The notes under the pieces: model-generated
What the model saw: the letters and a program-made list of their open reading frames with translations, nothing else
Databases searched by the model: none
Told to the model about the DNA's origin: nothing
Position numbers and translations under genes: made by a program
Origin: Planomonospora_B alba
GTDB lineage: Bacteria; Actinomycetota; Actinomycetes; Streptosporangiales; Streptosporangiaceae
NCBI RefSeq assembly: GCF_039534085.1
Contig: NZ_BAAAUT010000027.1
Location: 37,456 to 101,455 of the forward strand
Direction of reading: 5' to 3'
DNA: 64,000 nucleotides
Shown: piece after piece, positions 41,395 to 49,966 of the stretch
Layout: the number at the start of each line of letters is the position of its first letter
How positions within the stretch are numbered: the stretch's first letter is position 1

Positions 41395-42351
41395 ATGGCG
41401 AACACGAGCGCGCGCATGCTGCGACTGTTGTCCCTGCTGCAGACCCACCGCCACTGGCCCGGCCTGGAACTGGCCGACCGGCTCGGCGTCAGCGAGCGCA
41501 CCCTGCGCCGCGACATCGACCGGCTGCGCGAGCTCGGCTACCCCGTCCAATCCGGCCGCGGCTCCGCCGGCGGCTACCAGCTCGGCTCCGGCGCCGCGAT
41601 GCCGCCCCTGCTGCTTGATGACGAGGAGGCCGTCGCCATCGCCGTCGGCCTGCGCACGGCTGCCGGCGGCACCGTCGAAGGCGTCGAGGAGACCTCGCTC
41701 CGCGCGCTGACCAAGGTCGTCCAGGTGATGCCGCCCCGGCTGCGCCGCCGCGTGGACGCGCTGAACACTTACACGGTCACCGCCCCGGCGGGCGGCCCTC
41801 AGATCGAGGCCACCACGCTCACCGTGATCGCCCAGGCGTGCCGGGATGACGAACGGCTCACCTTCACCTACGCCACCCCGTCCGGCGAGCCGGCCACCCG
41901 GCTGGTCGAGCCACATCGGCTCGTCTCGCTCAAGCGCCGCTGGTACCTGGTCGCCTGGGACCTCGACCGCGCCGACTGGCGCATTTTCCGCCTCGACCGC
42001 CTCACCGGCCCGGCCGCGACCGGAGCCCGCTTCCGCCCGCGCGACCTGCCCGCCGAGGACGCCGCCGCATTCGTCGCCGAACGGCTCGGCTCCCGTCCCA
42101 CCCGGTACGAGATCACCGTCCTCCTCCACGCGCCGGTCGGCATGGTGGAGGAGGTCGTCGCCGCCACCGGTGGGCGGGTCGAGCCCGTTGGCGACGACTC
42201 CTGCCGCCTGCGCCTGCAAGTGGACGCCTTCGACTGGCCGGTGCTCGTTCTGGCCGCCGTAGGCGCGGAATTCGACGTCGTCCATCCGCCCGAGTTCCGC
42301 CACTACCTACGCGACATCGGTCGGCTCTTCCTGCGCGGCGGCACCGCTTAG
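41395..42351 (+). CDS. WYL-domain transcriptional regulator (YafY-like)
   Basis: 318 residues. Winged HTH at 5-60 (MLRLLSLLQTHRHWPGLELA then RTLRRDIDRLRELGYPV); WYL domain at about 145-205 with EPHRLVSLKRRWYLVAWDLD and IFRLDRLTG; C-terminal WCX domain to the end (LQVDAFDWPVLVLAAVGAEF). Divergent from the NmrA-like gene, whose expression it probably controls through the 25-bp palindrome in between. Same architecture as the WYL regulator at 17787-18761. Confidence 0.92.
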   Translation: MANTSARMLRLLSLLQTHRHWPGLELADRLGVSERTLRRDIDRLRELGYPVQSGRGSAGGYQLGSGAAMPPLLLDDEEAVAIAVGLRTAAGGTVEGVEETSLRALTKVVQVMPPRLRRRVDALNTYTVTAPAGGPQIEATTLTVIAQACRDDERLTFTYATPSGEPATRLVEPHRLVSLKRRWYLVAWDLDRADWRIFRLDRLTGPAATGARFRPRDLPAEDAAAFVAERLGSRPTRYEITVLLHAPVGMVEEVVAATGGRVEPVGDDSCRLRLQVDAFDWPVLVLAAVGAEFDVVHPPEFRHYLRDIGRLFLRGGTA

Positions 42352-43352
42352 CAGGATCACGGTCCCAGGCCGGGGCCTGTGCACGAGGACGATGACGGTC
42401 GGCAGCCCGCGCATGGGCGGTCATGGCGGCGCGCCGAGCAGGCGATCCGACGACCCGGCCGGTGCGCGACTCGGGCACGTTATCCGGTGCATCACCGCCG
42501 ACCAGCTCAGGGCGAGTCCGCCGGCATGGCCGGGGTCCTGCCGTACGACGGTGCCCGACTTCACTGACATCAGATCCGCGCGACCCACTGACGACAATCC
42601 CGCTTGTCCACTGACATCAAGTCCGCGCACAACATCCGGGAATCAGGATTCCCCAGAGGTCAGGCGTCCACCAAACCAGGTCAACTCCACCCCGGTCGAC
42701 CAGACGGCAGCGCGCACCGTCGCATATGACCGACCCCCGGAGAACAGCACCGGATGAGGACTACCACGCCAGGCTCTCGGAGACGGCCGCCTCCGTCCGC
42801 TGGACGGCTCCACAGGTCGGATCCACGCAGCTCAACTGATCATGTGATCATGAAAGAGCCGCACGCCTCGCTCCGGTGGACCGCGCGACAGGCAGGCATC
42901 TCACCGGGCACGCCCCGCGACGTCCGCAATCGCCTCAAGCGCAGAGAAGGCCCGCTGCCGGGAGCGCCACGGCCCACCGATGCACGACCCGGACCGGCAC
43001 CGCACGGGCAACGAGCCGTTTCCGACACTCCTCCACGAGGTACTGAATTCCGGCCACGTTCCGCTCCGCCGCGTGGATCGGGCAGTGATCGGAGCCGGAC
43101 GCCACCCCTGCATATCCTGACGAGGGACCCGTCCCCCCGGCTCAGCGAACGCGGCCGACTCCTCCTCCGAATACTCGGTGCGAACGCTTCACTCTCGTCC
43201 AACCGTCAGCAGTTGATCGATTCGATACCCGGGCACTGCGTCGATCTGATCCACCGCGCGGCAAAGGAGAACGCCGCCGCCTGCTCCGAGGAGGGCGCAG
43301 GAGCAGCACGCGAGTCACGGCGAGATGACACCCTCCGAACGCGCGACTCCGC
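42352..43352. other. One-kilobase gene-free stretch
   Basis: Between the WYL regulator and a minus-strand hydrolase. Short ORFs exist but none has a ribosome site or a recognisable domain. It contains a pair of direct repeats (CACTGACATCA at 42562-42572 and 42609-42619, each followed by a CCGCGC after 3-5 bases) and a doubled TGATCATG at 42837-42852. Probably decayed accessory DNA. Confidence 0.5.
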
Positions 43353-44192
43353 CTAGGCACTCAGCACCTTGCGGAGCAGAGCACCGAACTCGGCCGGGTG
43401 CGTACTCAGACCCGTGTGCCCACCGGGGAAGTGGACGAGCTCCCCGCCGAACCGCTCGGCCAGGAAGGCGACCGCGCGGTAGGGCAGCTCGCCACGCGAG
43501 TCCTCCCCGCCCGCGAGCACCAACCGCTCCGACAGAGCCGCCAGACGATCCACGTCCGGCACATAGGCCATGAAACTCGGCACGATACGCCCCAGGAAGT
43601 AGGGCATGTCCGCCATCGTCCGCTCCACCCGAGCCGCCGCCTGCGGCGGCAACTCCGCGGCCGCCCCGACAACCACCGGATCGGAGCCGGGCCGCCGCAG
43701 GCCCGCCGCGAACTCGGCCGCCGCGGGCATCAGCCCCTCCCTGCGGAAGGTGTCCTGGACGCGGGCGAGCAGCGCGCGATGCTCGGCCGCGTCCGGCAGC
43801 ACCTCCACCACCGGCGGCTCGTGCGCCACCACGCGTTCGATCCGCTCGGGATGGGCGATGAGCAGGTGCAGCGCGACGACCGCCCCCGAGCTACAACCGG
43901 CCACCCGGGCGGGCACACGCGGCGACAGCAGCTCCAGCAGCCGGAACGCGTCATCGGCGTGCTGCGCCACCCGCTGGGCGGCCTCCGCGTCGTCCAGCGC
44001 ACTGCGGGACATGCCGCGTGGATCGTAGGAGGCGACCGTGTGGTCGGCGGCCAGATCGTCGGCGATGCCGTCGAAGGAGGCCGCACCACCCGTACCCCCG
44101 GGGATCAGCAGCAGGAGCGGACCGCTTCCGCGCATCTCGTAGTGCAGGGTGGCGCCGTCCACACGCAGGCGGCCGGTGACCGGCTCGGTCAT
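43353..44192 (-). CDS. Alpha/beta-fold hydrolase
   Basis: 279 residues. Motif order: oxyanion LLLIPGGTGGAASF, then VASYDPRGMSRS, nucleophile S101 in GCSSGAVVALHLL (GxSxG), and catalytic His in FPGGHTGLSTHP. Nearest resemblance is to small haloperoxidase/esterase-like hydrolases. ATG 44192 overlaps the TetR stop (ATGA), so both are translated from one mRNA and the TetR protein is expected to control it. Substrate unknown. Confidence 0.9.
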   Translation of the reverse strand: MTEPVTGRLRVDGATLHYEMRGSGPLLLLIPGGTGGAASFDGIADDLAADHTVASYDPRGMSRSALDDAEAAQRVAQHADDAFRLLELLSPRVPARVAGCSSGAVVALHLLIAHPERIERVVAHEPPVVEVLPDAAEHRALLARVQDTFRREGLMPAAAEFAAGLRRPGSDPVVVGAAAELPPQAAARVERTMADMPYFLGRIVPSFMAYVPDVDRLAALSERLVLAGGEDSRGELPYRAVAFLAERFGGELVHFPGGHTGLSTHPAEFGALLRKVLSA

Positions 44193-44782
44193 GACAGGTC
44201 TCCTTCACGGGATGCGGGCCAGTGCTCCAGGAGCGCGTGCAGCGCGTCGAGACAGCGGACCCAGGACGCCTCCGCCGGGCGCGCGTGCGCGAAACCACCC
44301 GCGGCCTCGAGACTGACGAAGCCGTGCAGCGTACTGCGCACCAGCCGGACCGCGTCGGTCAGATCAGGCTCGGTCAACGCGTAGGCACGCAGCATGCCGT
44401 AGGTCAGCTCGACCGCGCGCCGCGGCCCGGGCGCCGCGGCCGCGAGCTCGGGGTCGATCCGCATCGGGACCTGCGTCGCGGTGTACCGGCCCGGATGGGC
44501 GTGGGCGTATGCCCGCCAGGCGCCCGCGAAGGCCACCAGCGCGTCCCTCCCGGCCCGCCCGGCGGTGGCCTCGGCGATGCGGATGGTCTTCTCATCCGCC
44601 GCCAGCAGAGCGATCCGCCCGCGCAGGTCCTCCAGACCGCGTACGTGCGCGTACAGGCTCGCATCCTTCACCCCGAGCCGCCGGGCCACCGCCGACATGG
44701 TCACATGCTCGAGCCCGACCTCGTCCGCCAGTTCGGCCCCCGCGATCGTCACCCGATCCGCCGTCAACCCGGCCCGGGCCAT
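44189..44782 (-). CDS. TetR-family repressor of the hydrolase operon
   Basis: 197 residues from ATG 44782 (GAAGGG eight bases upstream; GTG codons at 44788 and 44791 are alternatives). HTH at about 5-50 with RVTIAGAELADEVGLEHVTM and ARRLGVKDASLYAHVRG, the TetR_C_33/WHG-type subgroup. C-terminal region contains LLEHWPASREGDLS. First gene of an operon with the hydrolase, preceded by a perfect 17-bp inverted repeat that overlaps its ribosome site. Confidence 0.9.
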   Translation of the reverse strand: MARAGLTADRVTIAGAELADEVGLEHVTMSAVARRLGVKDASLYAHVRGLEDLRGRIALLAADEKTIRIAEATAGRAGRDALVAFAGAWRAYAHAHPGRYTATQVPMRIDPELAAAAPGPRRAVELTYGMLRAYALTEPDLTDAVRLVRSTLHGFVSLEAAGGFAHARPAEASWVRCLDALHALLEHWPASREGDLS

Positions 44783-44794
44783 GCGCACCACCCT

Positions 44795-44835
44795 TCTCCT
44801 AGGGGTATTAGCTTCAGACTAATACCCCTAGGAGA
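44795..44835. promoter_or_regulatory. Perfect 41-bp palindrome upstream of TetR operon
   Basis: Arms TCTCCTAGGGGTATTAG (44795-44811) and its exact complement (44819-44835) around the 7-bp spacer CTTCAGA. It covers the TetR ribosome site and probable -10 (TAATAC on the minus strand), so an operator for the TetR protein is the simplest reading. Long arms with a 7-bp spacer also resemble a tyrosine-recombinase core site, and a recombinase gene starts 145 bp away. Confidence 0.75.
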
Positions 44836-44979
44836 GTTTTCAGACCCGGTGACGGCGACTTCCGAGCCGGCCGGGGCGAAGAGTTTCTCCTCGGTGGTTT
44901 GCTTTCTCTTTCAAGATCGTTTTCTGTTGGAAGCTGCCCTTTACGTTGTAGATTAATAAAAGGGGCTAGAATCCCCGCG

Positions 44980-45957
44980 ATGAGCGTGCCAGCCGTACCC
45001 TCCGCCGCGACCGCTCCCGCGGTCGAACCCGCGCGCGACCCCTACCACGTCTACCTCGGCTCCCTCACCGGTCCCGAGTCCCCCCGCGCCATGCGCGGCT
45101 GCCTGGACCGCCTGGCCGTCCTCATCTCCGGCGACGAGAACGCCTCCGGCGCCGGCCAGCCCTGGCACCTGCTCCGCTACGAGCACACCGTGCGCATCCG
45201 CGCCCTCATGACCGAGCGCGGCTGGTCCCCCGCCTACGTCAACAAGCACCTCGTCGCGCTGCGCCGGGTGCTGCGCGAGGCGTGGCGGCTCGGGCTGATG
45301 ACCGCCGAGGAGTACCAGCGCGCCATCGACCTGCCGTCCGTCGAGCACACCCGCCTGCCCGCCGGCCGGCACGTGCCCGCCGAGGTCGTGGGCGCGGCCC
45401 TGGCCGCCTGCGACGCCGACGACTCCCCCGCCGGGCTCCGGGACGCCGCCCTGCTCGCCGTGCTGTACTCCACCGGCTGCCGCCGCGCGGAGCTGGCCGG
45501 GCTGACGCTCGCCGACTACGACCCCGCCGACCGCTCGCTGAGAGTACGCGGCAAGCGCGACAAGGAACGCCTGGTCTACCTCACCCCGCAGGCCGTCGGG
45601 CGGCTGGAGCGGTGGCTGGCCGTGCGCGGCCGCGCCGCCGGGGCGCTGTTCTGCCCCATCGGCAGGGCGGGATTCCTGCGCTTCCGCGACGGCGGGCCCG
45701 CCGCCATGACGGGCCAGGCCGTCGCCGACATCCTGGCCCGGCGGCTGGCCCAGGCCGGGGCCGCGCCGCGCACCCCCCACGACTTCCGGCGCACCTTCAT
45801 CGGCGAGCTGCTCGACGCCGGCGTGGACCTGGCCACCGCCCAGGCCCTCGTCGGCCACTCCTCCCCCGCCACCACCGCCCGCTACGACCGCCGCCCCGAA
45901 CGGCGCCGCCGCGACGCCGTCGACCGGATCACCCTCCCGGCCGCCCGGCCCCTGTGA
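44980..45957 (+). CDS. Tyrosine recombinase/integrase (XerC/D-like)
   Basis: 325 residues. N-terminal core-binding SAM-like domain at 22-115 (RYEHTVRIRALMTERGW, VNKHLVALRRVLREAWR); catalytic domain 135-318 with Arg I in YSTGCRRAELAGL, Lys in RGKRDKERLVYL, HDFRR (H-x2-R), GHSSPATT (second His) and nucleophile Y302 in TARYDRRPE. All catalytic residues are present. It has no excisionase or phage neighbour. The upstream region is AT-rich (TTGTAGATTAATAAAAG), and the ribosome site AGGGG is 13 bases from ATG 44980. Target site unknown. Confidence 0.88.
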   Translation: MSVPAVPSAATAPAVEPARDPYHVYLGSLTGPESPRAMRGCLDRLAVLISGDENASGAGQPWHLLRYEHTVRIRALMTERGWSPAYVNKHLVALRRVLREAWRLGLMTAEEYQRAIDLPSVEHTRLPAGRHVPAEVVGAALAACDADDSPAGLRDAALLAVLYSTGCRRAELAGLTLADYDPADRSLRVRGKRDKERLVYLTPQAVGRLERWLAVRGRAAGALFCPIGRAGFLRFRDGGPAAMTGQAVADILARRLAQAGAAPRTPHDFRRTFIGELLDAGVDLATAQALVGHSSPATTARYDRRPERRRRDAVDRITLPAARPL

Positions 45958-46020
45958 GACGGCGGCCGCGGGCCGGCGCCCCGGCCACCACGGCGTCCCC
46001 GGCGGCCGGGAGGATCCGCC

Positions 46021-47055
46021 TCAGTCGTCGAGCAGCCGCCATGCGGTGAGGGCGAGCCTGGCCCGGACCAGCCCGGTGGGCTCGGTCAGCTCGACCCCCA
46101 GGGCCTTCCCGATCTGCTCGATGCGGCGGGCGACGCTGCTGTGGTGCAGGTGGAGGAGATCGGCGGCCCGGCGCAGGGAGCCGGTCTCGCAGTAGGCGTC
46201 CAGCGTCTCCAGATCGTCCGGGTTGCCGGCCATCCGGGCGATCGCGGCCACGTCGGCGTTGTCCCGCGCGGCCTCCCGGGGCACCTGTGCGAGCAGCGCC
46301 ACCGCGCCCAGCTCGTCATAGTGGACGACCGGCCGGCGTGGGGTGGTGAAGCGGAGGGCGGTGCGGGCCTCCCGCCAGGACCGCCCTGGACCGCTCGCGG
46401 CGCCGATGCCCGCGCGCACACCCGCCGGGAACCGGGACGGATCGACGCCGGCGGCCAGCAGGACGCCCACACCCGCCAGGGGCGCCGCCTTCACCAGACG
46501 GGCCGGGCAGACCAGGCCGCCGATCCGGTCGAGGGGCAGCCGTGAGCGTACGGCCACGACGTGGACCGGCAGGTCCGCGGTGAACCCCAGCAGCCGCAGC
46601 GCCCGGGCCCTGGCCGCCTCGTCGCTGCCGGAGCTGATCGCCAGTTCGATCAGGGCGGGATCGGCCATGGTGGTACGGGCCGGGCCGTACCGCTCGACGA
46701 CCGCCGCCGCCGCGATGGCGAGCCGGTCCAGCAGCACGTCGTCGAGCGGATTCGGCGGGCCGGGGCGCTCCAGCCAGACCGTGCCGATCTCCTCCTCGTC
46801 GAGGGTGATCGGCGCGCTGCTGGACGCGGGGGACGGCGAGGCGGACGCCGGCCTGCCGTCGGGCGCCACACGGACCACCCGCCCCGTACCGGACAGCCGG
46901 ATCCCCGCCACGCACTCGGCCAGGCCGGCCGAGGCCCGGGCCAGCGCCGCCAGGTCCACCCGCCGGCGCATCAGCGTGTCGTAGAACATGACGACCCGGA
47001 TCACGCCCCCGGCCTGAGGGTCCAGGTGCGACAGCCGTGCGGCCACTGCCTCCAT
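46021..47055 (-). CDS. PucR-like helix-turn-helix regulator
   Basis: 344 residues. The C-terminal HTH_30 domain (about 290-344) reads LDAYCETGSLRRAADLLHLH then SSVARRIEQIGKALGVEL, the signature of PucR/CdaR-type regulators. The N-terminus and middle (GAF-like at 20-125, GGDEF-like remnant in the middle) are weakly conserved. It is divergent from the esterase/ABC-transporter operon and is its likely regulator. Start ATG 47055 is uncertain; GTG ten bases inside is possible. Confidence 0.82.
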   Translation of the reverse strand: MEAVAARLSHLDPQAGGVIRVVMFYDTLMRRRVDLAALARASAGLAECVAGIRLSGTGRVVRVAPDGRPASASPSPASSSAPITLDEEEIGTVWLERPGPPNPLDDVLLDRLAIAAAAVVERYGPARTTMADPALIELAISSGSDEAARARALRLLGFTADLPVHVVAVRSRLPLDRIGGLVCPARLVKAAPLAGVGVLLAAGVDPSRFPAGVRAGIGAASGPGRSWREARTALRFTTPRRPVVHYDELGAVALLAQVPREAARDNADVAAIARMAGNPDDLETLDAYCETGSLRRAADLLHLHHSSVARRIEQIGKALGVELTEPTGLVRARLALTAWRLLDD

Positions 47056-47173
47056 GCCAGGAGGATAGGACCTCCCCCGCGGGCGGGACGAGCGCCGATC
47101 GGCGCGGCACCGGCGCCCGATACGCGACGGATGGCGGGTGATCCCGGAGGCCGGGGCCGCGAGGATGGCCGGC

Positions 47174-48070
47174 ATGGATCCCGAACTGGAAGCATTCATC
47201 CCGCTGTTCCCCCGGGCCGACCTGTCCGACCCGGTCACCGCACGCAAGAACCTCGCCGAGCTGGCCGCCGCGGTGCCGGCTCCGGACACCTCGGACATGC
47301 AGATCGAGGACCGCACGGTCCCCGCCGACCCGGGCGTGCCGGTGCGGATCTACCGCCCGCACCAGGCGCAGGGCGCCGTCATCTGGCTGCACGGCGGCGG
47401 CTTCGTCATGGGCGACCTGGACACCGAGCACCCGTGGGCCTCCCGGCTGGCGGACGGCTCCGGCGCGGTGGTGATCTCGGTGGGCTACCGGCTGGCCCCC
47501 GAGCACCCGTTCCCGGCGGCCCTGGACGACGCCTACGCCGTGCTGGCCTGGACGGCCGAGCACGCGGCCGAGCTGGGCGTCGACCCGGCCCGGATCTCGG
47601 TCGGCGGCCACAGCGCCGGCGCGACCCTCGCGGCCGCGGTGACGCTGCGGGCGCGTGACCGTCAGGGACCGCCGATCCGCTTCCAGCTGCTCAACCAGCC
47701 CGGGCTCGACGACCGGCAGGAGACCTGGTCGGCGCGGCACTTCACCGACACCCCCTGGATGACCCGCGACAAGGTCACCGCGCTGTGGCGGCACTACCTG
47801 GGTTCCGCGCCCGCCTCGCCGTACGCCGCGCCGGCGCGGGCGGCCGACCTGTCCGGTCTGCCACCGGCCTACGTCGCCACCGCGGAGTTCTGCCCGAACC
47901 GGGACGAGGGCGTCGAGTACGCGCTGCGCCTGCTGCGGGCGGGCGTGTCGGTGGAGCTGCACCAGTGGCCCGGAACCTTCCACGGGTCGCAGGCGATCCT
48001 GTCCGCCGAGGTGTCGCAGCGGCAGATCGCCGAGCTCGGCGCGGCTCTGCGCCGGGCCCTGGCCGGGTGA
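47174..48070 (+). CDS. Alpha/beta hydrolase fold-3 (hormone-sensitive-lipase family) esterase
   Basis: 298 residues from ATG 47174 (GAGG nine bases upstream, preferred over ATG 47165). HGGGFVMGDLD provides the HSL-family oxyanion hole, nucleophile S147 in GGHSAGATL, acid in the EGVEYALRLL-preceding PNRDE region, and His in WPGTFHGSQ. Hydrolyses short-chain esters; natural substrate unknown. The following ABC transporter pair starts 60 bp downstream on the same strand, so one operon is likely. Confidence 0.88.
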   Translation: MDPELEAFIPLFPRADLSDPVTARKNLAELAAAVPAPDTSDMQIEDRTVPADPGVPVRIYRPHQAQGAVIWLHGGGFVMGDLDTEHPWASRLADGSGAVVISVGYRLAPEHPFPAALDDAYAVLAWTAEHAAELGVDPARISVGGHSAGATLAAAVTLRARDRQGPPIRFQLLNQPGLDDRQETWSARHFTDTPWMTRDKVTALWRHYLGSAPASPYAAPARAADLSGLPPAYVATAEFCPNRDEGVEYALRLLRAGVSVELHQWPGTFHGSQAILSAEVSQRQIAELGAALRRALAG

Positions 48071-48130
48071 GCCCGGTGCGGCGCCGCACCGGGCCGGCCG
48101 CGAGGAGGGATCGATGAACAGGAGAGAGCG

Positions 48131-49966
48131 ATGAGCACCACCGGCCTCGCCGAGGTCACGCGAGGACCCGCGCCGCCGGCCGCCGATCCCGCGGCGGGAC
48201 CGGGCGTGGCGGCGCTGCTGCGCCCCCACGCGTGGGGTTTCGCCGCCGTGGTGGCCCTGCAGGTGATCGGCGCGATCGCGGGTCTGGCACCGCTGCTGGC
48301 GGTCGCGGAGCTGGGCCGCGAGCTGCTGTCACCCGGCCCGGTCGATCACGGCCACGTCCGGATCGTCCTGGCCGCGGGCGCGGCCGGCCTGTTCGTCCGG
48401 CTGCTGTCCACCGCCGCGTCGGCCGGGATCGGGCACGTCCTCGACGGCCGGGTGCAGCTGGCGTTGCGGCGGCGGCTGGCAGCCCACCTGGGGCGGGTCC
48501 CGGTCGGCTGGCTGTCCCGGCGCCGGACCGGCGAGCTGGCCAAGGTGGTCGGCGAGGACGTCAGCGCCGTGCACCCCTTCATCGCCCACACCCCCGGTGA
48601 GCTCGTCTCCGCGTTCGTGGTGCCGCTGGTGTCGCTGGTGTACCTGCTGGCCGTCGACTGGCGGTTGACGCTGATCACCTTGATCCCGGTGGCCACGGCC
48701 GTGGCGCTGGTCCCCCTGCTGATGACCCCCACCCGGCGGCGCGAGCAGGACGACTTCGACGCGGCCATGGGGCGGATCGCGAGCTCCGTCGTCGAGTTCG
48801 TGCAGGGCATCGCGGTGGTCAAGGTGTTCAGCGGGTCCGCGCGCGCCCACCGCAGGTTCCTGTCGGCCGCCGACGAGTTCGTCGAGGTCTTCTCCCGGTG
48901 GGTGCGCGGTGTGTCCGCGGTCGCCGCCGGGATGCAGCTGGCGCTGTCGCCGCCCTTCGTGCTGCTGGTCGTGCTGACCGGCGGCGCGGTCCTGATCGCG
49001 TCCGGCGGCCTGGTCCCGGCCGACCTGCTGCCCTTCCTGCTGCTCGGGCTGGGCCTGACCGCTCCGGTGGCGGCCCTGGGCCACGGCTTCGACGACATGC
49101 AGGCCGCCGGGCGCGCGCTCGGCCGGATCCGGGACGTGCTCGCGGTGCGGCCGCTGGCCGAGCCCGCGCGTCCGGTCGCGCCGCGGGGGCACCGGGTGGA
49201 GCTGCGCGGCGTGCACTTCGGCTACGGAGACGGTCACCAGGTGCTGCGCGGGATCGACCTGGTGCTAGAGCCGGGGACGGTCACCGCGCTCGTCGGGCCG
49301 TCGGGCGGCGGGAAGTCCACGCTGGTGCGGCTGCTGCCCAGGTTCTTCGACCCGGACCGCGGTGCGGTCCTGCTGGGCGGTGTCGACCTGCGCGAGATCG
49401 GCGGCCGGGATCTCCACCGGATGGTGTCGTTCGTCTTCCAGGACGTGCGGCTGCTGCGCGCGTCGGTGGCCGACAACATCGCGCTGGCGGTGCCGCACGC
49501 CGGCCGCGACGACGTGGTGCGGGCCGCCCGGCTGGCGGACATCCACGACCGGATCCTCGAGCTGCCGCGCGGCTACGAGTCGGTGATCGGCGAGGACACC
49601 GGGCTGTCGGGCGGCGAGGCGCAGCGGATCTCGCTCGCCCGCGCGCTGCTGGCCGACACGCCCGTCCTGGTGCTGGACGAGGCGACCGCCTTCGCCGACC
49701 CGCAGACGGAGCAGGCGGTGCGCCGGGCCCTGGCGGCATCGGGGGGTGACCGGACGGTTCTGGTCATCGCCCACCGGCTGGAGACGGTCGCCGCGGCCGA
49801 CGCCGTCGTGATGCTGGACGACGGGCGGATCGTCGAGCACGGCAGGCCCGCCGAACTGCTGGCGCGGGGCGGCAGGTTCGCCGACTTCTGGCGGCCCCAC
49901 CGGCCGGCGGCCGCCGACCGGCCCGGAATCCACGACGGCCTGCCGCGAGGAGACGAGTACCGATGA
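48131..49966 (+). CDS. ABC transporter permease/ATPase, subunit 1 (IrtA/YbtP-like)
   Basis: 611 residues, AGGAGAGAG before ATG 48131. Type-IV exporter-fold membrane domain with six helices (about 30-320), then ATPase: Walker A GPSGGGKST (about 389-397), signature LSGGEAQRISLARALL, Walker B LVLDEAT with catalytic Glu. The pair is a heterodimeric exporter-fold transporter; the closest type I can name is IrtAB/YbtPQ, which import ferric siderophores, but drug exporters share the fold. TGA overlaps the next ATG (ATGA). Confidence 0.88.
   Translation: MSTTGLAEVTRGPAPPAADPAAGPGVAALLRPHAWGFAAVVALQVIGAIAGLAPLLAVAELGRELLSPGPVDHGHVRIVLAAGAAGLFVRLLSTAASAGIGHVLDGRVQLALRRRLAAHLGRVPVGWLSRRRTGELAKVVGEDVSAVHPFIAHTPGELVSAFVVPLVSLVYLLAVDWRLTLITLIPVATAVALVPLLMTPTRRREQDDFDAAMGRIASSVVEFVQGIAVVKVFSGSARAHRRFLSAADEFVEVFSRWVRGVSAVAAGMQLALSPPFVLLVVLTGGAVLIASGGLVPADLLPFLLLGLGLTAPVAALGHGFDDMQAAGRALGRIRDVLAVRPLAEPARPVAPRGHRVELRGVHFGYGDGHQVLRGIDLVLEPGTVTALVGPSGGGKSTLVRLLPRFFDPDRGAVLLGGVDLREIGGRDLHRMVSFVFQDVRLLRASVADNIALAVPHAGRDDVVRAARLADIHDRILELPRGYESVIGEDTGLSGGEAQRISLARALLADTPVLVLDEATAFADPQTEQAVRRALAASGGDRTVLVIAHRLETVAAADAVVMLDDGRIVEHGRPAELLARGGRFADFWRPHRPAAADRPGIHDGLPRGDEYR

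Noticed and set aside
44795..44835. Terminator
   Set aside because: It lies at the 5' end of a minus-strand operon and upstream of a plus-strand gene, with no convergent gene end, so a terminator role is unlikely.
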